This document shows positions 6,081 to 11,080 of a stretch of 11,080 bases of DNA, piece by piece (position 1 is the first letter of the stretch; each line of letters begins with the position of its first letter). A model generated the notes under the pieces. The model searched no databases and was not told the origin of the DNA. It was given only the letters and a program-made list of their open reading frames with translations. A program made the position numbers and the translations under genes. Source of the stretch: Melaminivora alkalimesophila. GTDB lineage: Bacteria; Pseudomonadota; Gammaproteobacteria; Burkholderiales; Burkholderiaceae_C. The stretch lies in the NCBI RefSeq assembly GCF_000282995.1, contig NZ_ALEE01000318.1:1-11080 (forward strand), written 5' to 3'.

Positions 6081-7012
6081 GGCGCCACCTCCCTGGGGGT
6101 CGGCCCCAGCCGGCGCCACAGGGGCGCCACCAGCCCGCCACGCAGGAAAAAGATCACCCCGATCAGCAGCAGTGCATACACCAACAGCCGGTACTCGCCC
6201 GCACTGCGCAGCATCTCGCCCAGCAGCGACAGCAGGATCGCACCGCCCGCCGCCCCGTACACCGAACCCAGCCCGCCCACGTAGACCATGGTCACCACCG
6301 CCACCAGCATCAGCACCGAGACGATCTGCGGGCTGACCTGCATCTGGTAGCTGGCATAGAGCGCGCCCCCCAGGCCGGCGAAGACCGCACTGATGACCAG
6401 CGCCGCGATCTTGTAGAAGGTGATGTTGATGCCCGCCGCCTGGCAGCTCGCCTCGTCGCCGCGGATGGCGCGCAGCAGCACCCCCCAACGGCTGCGCGAC
6501 AGCCCCACCAGCACCACCCCGCTGACCACCGCCGTCGCCAGCACGAAATAGTAGTAGTGGACCGAGTCGTAGACCAGTGGCGTCAGCCCCTGGATCCCTT
6601 CCTCGCCGCCCGTGATGTCCCACAGGATCAGCAGCATGCGCTGCGCGATCGCCGCGGCGGCCAGGGTCGCCAGGGCGAAGTACGGCCCTTTCAGGCGCAG
6701 CGTCGGAAAGCCGATCGCCACGCCCAGCAGCGCAGCCGTCCCGATGGCGGCGAGGATGCCGATCCATGGCGATACGCCGTAGTTCGCATCGAGGTAGGCA
6801 CTGGCATAGGCGCCGATGCCGATGAACAGCGGATAGCCGAAATTCTCCCGCCCGGTCAGGCCGGAGAAGAAATCCCAGCTCATGGCCCAGATCGCGTAGA
6901 TCAGGCACACCGTGAACACGCCCGTCATGTAGCCGCTGCCCAGCCACGGCACCGCCACCAGCAGCGCCAGCACAGCCGCCAGCAGCGCGCCCTGTCGCAG
7001 AGTGATCTTCAT
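6077..7012 (-). CDS. livM: Branched-chain/hydrophobic amino acid ABC transporter permease LivM
   Basis: This encodes a 311-residue integral membrane permease of the BPD_transp_2 (LivHM) family. Hydrophobic segments run throughout, beginning with LLAAVLALLVAVPWL. The family motif ENFGYPLFIGIGAYASAYL (GxxSLGHxxFxGIGAYxxA type) is visible, and a cytoplasmic loop with RGDEASCQAAGIN (EAA-like, contacting the ATPases) is followed by KIAALVISAVFAGLGGALYA. It forms half of the inner-membrane pore with LivH. Two ATGs lie close together (7018 and 7012). GAGG (7022-7019 on the minus strand) touches the first but is 6 nt from the second, so 7012 is preferred. The gap to the livH stop is 8 nt, and the ribosome site overlaps that stop. 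Confidence 0.93.
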   Translation of the reverse strand: MKITLRQGALLAAVLALLVAVPWLGSGYMTGVFTVCLIYAIWAMSWDFFSGLTGRENFGYPLFIGIGAYASAYLDANYGVSPWIGILAAIGTAALLGVAIGFPTLRLKGPYFALATLAAAAIAQRMLLILWDITGGEEGIQGLTPLVYDSVHYYYFVLATAVVSGVVLVGLSRSRWGVLLRAIRGDEASCQAAGINITFYKIAALVISAVFAGLGGALYASYQMQVSPQIVSVLMLVAVVTMVYVGGLGSVYGAAGGAILLSLLGEMLRSAGEYRLLVYALLLIGVIFFLRGGLVAPLWRRLGPTPREVAP

Positions 7013-7020
7013 ACCCATCC

Positions 7021-7875
7021 TCAAAACGCCGCACGCTTGCCGCGCAGCCCCGCCGGACGCAGCAGCAGCGTCAGCAACACCGCCCCCAGGGATACCACCT
7101 CGGTCCACGAAGAGGACACCAGGAAAGCCACGATCGTCTCGGCGTAGCCGAGCAGTACTGCCGCCAGCACCCCGCCCGACAGCGAGCCGAGCCCGCCCAC
7201 GATGACGATGGCGAAGGCCTTGGTCAGCGCCGGCAGCGCCATCTGCGGCGAGGTCGACAGGAACGGGCCCGCCATGACCCCCGCCAGCGCCGCGAAGCCG
7301 GCCGACAGCGCCACCACCATGCCGTAGGCACGGTTCACGGGAATGCCCATGTACTGGGCCGCCAGCGGATCCTGCGACAGGGCCAGGATGGCCGCGCCCA
7401 TGCGGGTGCGCTGGATCAGCAGCCACAGCGCCAGCAGCGACACCACGGCCATGGCCAGGGTGAGCAGCTGCTGGCCGCCGATGTCGGCATTGCCCAGGCT
7501 GAACTTGCGGTCCACGAAGGCCGGCACGTTGATGACTTCCGAGCCGAAGACCACCAGCACCGCCTGCTCCATGACCAGCAGGAAGGCCATGGTCACCATC
7601 ATCACCGCCATGTTCGAATCCCGTTGCGGGCGGATCAACCAGCGCTCCACCGCCCAGCCCACCGCTGCCGTCGCGGCGATGGCCGCCACCGCCGCCAGCA
7701 GCAGCGGCAGGCCCAGCAGCACCGCGAACACGTAGGTGAAGTAGGCGCCCAGCATGTAGAACGCCCCGTGCGCCAGGTTCAGGATGCGCGCCACCCCGCA
7801 CACCAGCGTGAAGCCCACGGCCAGCATCGCGTAGATGGCGCTGGTGACCGCGCCGTGCACCAGGATTTCCGTCAT
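7021..7875 (-). CDS. livH: Branched-chain/hydrophobic amino acid ABC transporter permease LivH
   Basis: This encodes a 284-residue permease with many hydrophobic helices. The N-terminal TLVCGVARILNLAHGAFYMLG contains the LivH motif (G-x2-R-x-x-N-x-A-H-G). RTRMGAAILALSQDPLAAQYMGI is the conserved cytoplasmic EAA-like loop where most homologues read R-x(5)-AxxQNxxxAxxxGI. IVGGLGSLSGGVLAAVLLG near the C-terminus is also diagnostic. It pairs with LivM. The gene starts 13 nt after the substrate-binding protein stop. The sequence before the ATG (GCAGGCGCAGG) is a poor ribosome site, so coupling to the upstream gene is likely. The length is normal for the family. Confidence 0.93.
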   Translation of the reverse strand: MTEILVHGAVTSAIYAMLAVGFTLVCGVARILNLAHGAFYMLGAYFTYVFAVLLGLPLLLAAVAAIAATAAVGWAVERWLIRPQRDSNMAVMMVTMAFLLVMEQAVLVVFGSEVINVPAFVDRKFSLGNADIGGQQLLTLAMAVVSLLALWLLIQRTRMGAAILALSQDPLAAQYMGIPVNRAYGMVVALSAGFAALAGVMAGPFLSTSPQMALPALTKAFAIVIVGGLGSLSGGVLAAVLLGYAETIVAFLVSSSWTEVVSLGAVLLTLLLRPAGLRGKRAAF

Positions 7876-7888
7876 GCCTGCGCCTGCG

Positions 7889-9109
7889 TCAATTCATCCA
7901 CTGCGGCTTGACGTAGTCGCCCGTGCGTGCCTCCTTGGGCCAGACGATGACGCGCTTGCCGCCCTCCTGCCACTGCACGAACAGCAGGTTGACCAGGCCG
8001 GCGCCCGCCTTCAGGTCGTGTGACTCGTCCAGCTGCATGCGACCCGTGGTCACCGGCATGTCGATGGTCTCCAGCGCCTTGATCACGGCGTCCGTGTCCA
8101 GCTTGCCGGCGCGGGTGACGGCGTCCGCATAGGCATAGACCGAGTCGTAGGCGCCTGCGCCGGTGTAGACGGGCTCGCGCTTGTAGCGGCCCTCGAAGGC
8201 CTCGAAGAACGGCAGCGTGCGCTCCGACAGCGGCGCGCGCACGATGAAGTTGATCGCCACCTCCGACAGGCTCTTGCCGCCCACACGCTCGAAGAAGTCC
8301 GTGTCCTGGCTCTTGACGTCGATGCCGCCATAGGGAACCGGCACGCGTGCGTCATACCACTGCTTGGCCAGGATGTCGCTGGAGGCGTGCGACAGGATCA
8401 CCACCATGTACTCGGCGCCGCTGTTCTTGACCTTCGACAGCAGCGGCGAGAAGTTGGTGGTGCCGGTGTCGAAGGTCTCGGCCATCACGATTTCCAGGCC
8501 CTTGTCCTGCGCGCTCTTCTTCAGGTAGGGCAGCAGGTCCTGCACCCACTTGGCGCTCTCGCCGACGATCGCGAACTTCTTCAGCCCCAGTTCGCCGTGC
8601 AGGAAACCCGTCATGTAGCCCAGCAGGCCGTTGGCCAGGTGCAGCGAGTTCAGCACGCCGGTGCGGAAGATGTACTTGTTGGTGTCGTAGTTCTGCTTGA
8701 CCTTGGCGGTGATGGCTGGCGAGGCCGCGCCCACGGTGAGGGCAATGGTCTTGGCGCGCGTGATGTGCGGCAGCTGCGCCAGCGTGACGCCGGAGGTGTA
8801 GCCGCCGATCAGCACATCCACCTTCTCGTCGGCCGTCAGTTTCTTGATGGCACTGATGCCCTTCTCCGGATCCTCCGTCTCGTCGGCCACGACCATGCTC
8901 AGCTGGCGCCCCAGTACCCCGCCCTTGGCGTTGATCTCGTCCACGGCCAGCTGCGCGCCGTCGCGGATGTCCCGGCCCACCTGCACCTGGATGGGTGCGT
9001 TGATGCCGATCTTGATGGGCGGCTGCGCCTGGGCGTGGGCCAGCGTGCCGAACAGGGCGGCCGTGGCGATGGCCGCCAGGCGCTTGAGGAAAGGATGTGC
9101 TTGCGTCAT
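7889..9109 (-). CDS. Periplasmic substrate-binding protein of the HAAT (LivJ/LivK-type) ABC transporter
   Basis: This encodes a 406-residue protein. The signal peptide has Lys9-Arg10, a hydrophobic core at 11-22 and a likely cleavage after AHA (residue 26). The mature protein has the type I periplasmic-binding fold (Peripla_BP_6): IKIGINAPI at the first strand, DGAQLAVDEINAKGGVLGRQL (the helix and turn common to LivJ, AmiC and HAAT receptors), then VDVLIGGYTSGVT in the ligand region. It captures the ligand and delivers it to LivHM. The ATG at 9109 is supported by AAGGAG 6 nt upstream and by the signal peptide. It is the first gene of the transporter set and starts 85 nt after the oxidoreductase stop. 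The ligand cannot be read from sequence; aromatic or branched amino acids, or 2-oxo acids, are the context-based candidates. Confidence 0.92.
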   Translation of the reverse strand: MTQAHPFLKRLAAIATAALFGTLAHAQAQPPIKIGINAPIQVQVGRDIRDGAQLAVDEINAKGGVLGRQLSMVVADETEDPEKGISAIKKLTADEKVDVLIGGYTSGVTLAQLPHITRAKTIALTVGAASPAITAKVKQNYDTNKYIFRTGVLNSLHLANGLLGYMTGFLHGELGLKKFAIVGESAKWVQDLLPYLKKSAQDKGLEIVMAETFDTGTTNFSPLLSKVKNSGAEYMVVILSHASSDILAKQWYDARVPVPYGGIDVKSQDTDFFERVGGKSLSEVAINFIVRAPLSERTLPFFEAFEGRYKREPVYTGAGAYDSVYAYADAVTRAGKLDTDAVIKALETIDMPVTTGRMQLDESHDLKAGAGLVNLLFVQWQEGGKRVIVWPKEARTGDYVKPQWMN

Positions 9110-9194
9110 TGCGGTCTCCTTGGGTGCTTGGGTTGGTGTCACGGAAAAAGAGGTCGGGGCCCGTGCCTGCAACGGCCGGGCAACGGCAGTTCGC

Positions 9195-11080
9195 TCACGC
9201 GGCCAGCGGCTCCTCGGCAGGGACCGGGGCTTGCCAGCGCTCGGCCAGCCGGGCGCGGTGCGCCGCCACGGCCTCCACACTGGCCTCGCGCACGTGGCCG
9301 AAACCGCGCACGCGCTCTGGCCAGTCGGCAATCTCCACTGCCAGCGGCAGGCGCGCGGCATCGAGCTGGCGGAGCAGCTGCTCCACGTCCTGCTCGTACT
9401 CGGCGATCAGGCGCAGCGCCAGCCGGCGCTCGGCATTGCCGCGGAAGGGATCGAGCACCGTGCCGCGCAGGCCGCGCAGCCGCGCCAGCACCTGCAGCGC
9501 CCGCCAGGCCCAGGGCCCCAGCTCGCGCTTGCGCACTGCGCCGGTTGCCGGGTCCTTGCGCGCGAACGGCCAGGCGCCCAGGTGGAAGTGCAGCCGGAAG
9601 TCGCCCTCGAAGGCCTGCTGCAGCTCGGCGCGGAACTCGGGCGTGCTGTACAGGCGCGCGACCTCGAACTCGTCCTTGTAGGCCAGCAGCTTGTGGTAGT
9701 TGCGCGCCACGGCCAGCGCCAGGGCGTCGCCGCCTCCGGCCGCGCGCTCGGCCTCCGCCACGCGCTGCACCAGATCGCGGTAGCGCGCCGCGTAGGCAGC
9801 GTTCTGCCACTCGGTCAGGCGGGCGCTGCGGTCCTCGACGACGTCGTCCAGCCGCGTGAGCAGCGGGCGCAGCTGCGCCACCTCCGCCGGCTGCGCCAGC
9901 CGATGCACGGCTTCCCCATCGTGCGCCGCGCGGCGGCCCCAGAGGAAGCTCTTGAGGTTGAAAACCACACTCACGCCGTTGAGGGCGATGGCCTGCTCGA
10001 TCGCCTGGCGCGCCACCGGCAGCCAGCCGCGCTGCCAGGCAAAACCCAGCAGGAACATGTTGGCGGCGATGGTGTCGCCCATCAGCTCCACCGCCAGCCG
10101 CGTGGCAGCCACCGCCTGCAGATCCTCCTGCGCCCCGAGGGTCGCGCGGATGCGCTCCTGCAGCGCCTGCCCATCGAGGCGCCAGTCGGGGTTCTGCGTG
10201 AACTCGCTGGTGGGCGCGACGCCGGTGTCGACGACCACCCGCGTGCGGCCGGCGCGGCACTTGGACAGCGCCTCGTCGCCGGCGCTGACCACCAGGTCGC
10301 AGCCCACCACCAGGTCGGCCTCGCCGCTGGCCAGCCGCGCGGAATGCAGCTGTCCGGCGTGGCTGGCGATGCGGATGTGCGACATCACGGCGCCGTACTT
10401 CTGCGCCAGCCCGGTCACGTCCAGGGTGCTCGCGGCCTTGCCGTCCAGGTGCGCCGCCATGCCCAGGATGGCGCCGATGGTCACCACGCCGGTGCCGCCG
10501 ATCCCCGTCACCAGCACGCCGTAGGGGCGCGCGCCATCGAGCGCCGCGAGCGTCGGCTCGGGCAGCGCCATGTCCTGCTCGGGCAGGCTGCGCGCCTTGC
10601 CGCGGCGCGGCTGCGCCCCAGTCAGGGTCACGAAGCTGGGGCAGAAGCCCTCGACGCAGGAGAAATCCTTGTTGCACGAGGACTGGTTGATGCGCCGCTT
10701 GCGCCCCAGCTCGGTGTCGATCGGCTCGACCGACATGCAGTTGGACTTCTGGCTGCAATCGCCGCAGCCCTCGCAGACCGCGGCGTTGATGAAGGTGCGC
10801 TTGTCCGGGTCGGGGTACTGACCGCGCTTGCGCATGCGGCGGCGCTCGGTGGCGCACATCTGGTCGTAGATCAGCACCGACACCGCCGGGAACTCGCGCA
10901 GCTCACGCTGCACCTGCTCCAGCGCGCTGCGATGCTCCACCCGCACACCCTCGGGCAGGCGCACGCCGTCGTAGCGCCCCGGCTCGTCCGCCACCACGAC
11001 CACGCGCCCCACCCCTTCAGCCAACAGCTCCGCCGCCATCTGCGGCACCGACAGCTCGCCGTCCACCGGCTGCCCGCCGG
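9195..11080 (-). CDS. Fused indolepyruvate (2-oxoacid):ferredoxin oxidoreductase, C-terminal part (5' end outside window)
   Basis: The frame is open to the window edge; 628 codons are visible and the start is missing. Numbering from the Val encoded at 11066-11064, CEGCGDC-x5-C (Cys98, 101, 104, 110) and SCNKDFSC-x4-C (Cys131, 137, 142) form the iron-sulfur region of IorA-type enzymes. Next, GVLVTGIGGTGVVTIGAIL (183-201) begins the IorB-like gamma domain (POR/KOR gamma family). The rest (about 370-620) matches the C-terminal domain of the long fused family, with FEVARLYSTPEFRAEL and LGAWPF in the expected places. Full-length members have about 1150-1200 residues, so the thiamine-diphosphate domains lie upstream, outside the window. 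The enzyme oxidatively decarboxylates arylpyruvates (from Trp, Phe, Tyr) to acyl-CoA, reducing ferredoxin. In this fused bacterial class, substrate specificity is often unproven. It leads the liv-type operon. Confidence 0.9.
   Translation of the reverse strand, partial: GGQPVDGELSVPQMAAELLAEGVGRVVVVADEPGRYDGVRLPEGVRVEHRSALEQVQRELREFPAVSVLIYDQMCATERRRMRKRGQYPDPDKRTFINAAVCEGCGDCSQKSNCMSVEPIDTELGRKRRINQSSCNKDFSCVEGFCPSFVTLTGAQPRRGKARSLPEQDMALPEPTLAALDGARPYGVLVTGIGGTGVVTIGAILGMAAHLDGKAASTLDVTGLAQKYGAVMSHIRIASHAGQLHSARLASGEADLVVGCDLVVSAGDEALSKCRAGRTRVVVDTGVAPTSEFTQNPDWRLDGQALQERIRATLGAQEDLQAVAATRLAVELMGDTIAANMFLLGFAWQRGWLPVARQAIEQAIALNGVSVVFNLKSFLWGRRAAHDGEAVHRLAQPAEVAQLRPLLTRLDDVVEDRSARLTEWQNAAYAARYRDLVQRVAEAERAAGGGDALALAVARNYHKLLAYKDEFEVARLYSTPEFRAELQQAFEGDFRLHFHLGAWPFARKDPATGAVRKRELGPWAWRALQVLARLRGLRGTVLDPFRGNAERRLALRLIAEYEQDVEQLLRQLDAARLPLAVEIADWPERVRGFGHVREASVEAVAAHRARLAERWQAPVPAEEPLAA

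Noticed and set aside
9143..9181. Stem GCCCG/CGGGC followed by a T-run on the minus strand between the oxidoreductase and the binding protein, as an intercistronic terminator
   Set aside because: Five-base stem with a 13-base loop, and the T5 run is about 9 nt away; too weak to call, though partial attenuation cannot be excluded.

Overview
The window is GC-rich, with codon third positions that are almost all G or C. Its genes resemble those of Burkholderiales, most likely Comamonadaceae (Acidovorax/Alicycliphilus-like). The pointers are a PhaM-type granule protein, an HU protein with a Lys/Ala tail, and a fused indolepyruvate oxidoreductase. The taxonomic placement is inferred from gene content and composition only.

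Left part, mostly plus strand (1-2311). The 3' end of an unidentified gene (1-74) is followed by a small secreted protein of the YXWGQ/WxxGxW type (177-602). The 374-base gap after it is not empty: it carries a tandem glycine riboswitch (about 681-875) and a short promoter-like palindrome. The riboswitch sits in the leader of a DadA-like FAD-dependent D-amino-acid dehydrogenase (977-2311). A two-tier GC hairpin lies between dadA and the convergent gene.

Middle (2312-3850). Two divergent genes encode nucleoid- or granule-associated proteins. phaM (minus strand) has an Ala-Pro linker built on a hexanucleotide repeat and a Lys/Ala-rich tail. An HU-family protein (plus strand) has a 45-residue Lys/Ala-rich N-terminal extension. 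A strong hairpin terminator (3818-3849) closes the HU gene and faces the next, convergent unit.

Right part, all minus strand (3865-11080). Read in the direction of transcription, the order is indolepyruvate/2-oxoacid:ferredoxin oxidoreductase (5' end outside the window), periplasmic substrate-binding protein, permease LivH, permease LivM, ATPase LivG, ATPase LivF and a tyrosine phosphatase. The liv genes are packed with short gaps or overlaps (13 nt, 8 nt, 4-nt overlap, 14-nt overlap), so they almost certainly form one operon. The oxidoreductase, 85 nt upstream, and the phosphatase, 22 nt downstream, probably belong to it. The simplest reading is uptake of a hydrophobic or aromatic amino acid (or its 2-oxo acid) coupled to oxidative decarboxylation of the arylpyruvate.

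I found no mobile element, CRISPR array, tRNA, rRNA or clearly new defence-type system. The points most worth a second look are the glycine riboswitch controlling a DadA variant with an altered active-site-region loop, the phaM/HU divergent pair with matching histone-like tails, and the oxidoreductase-transporter-phosphatase operon.
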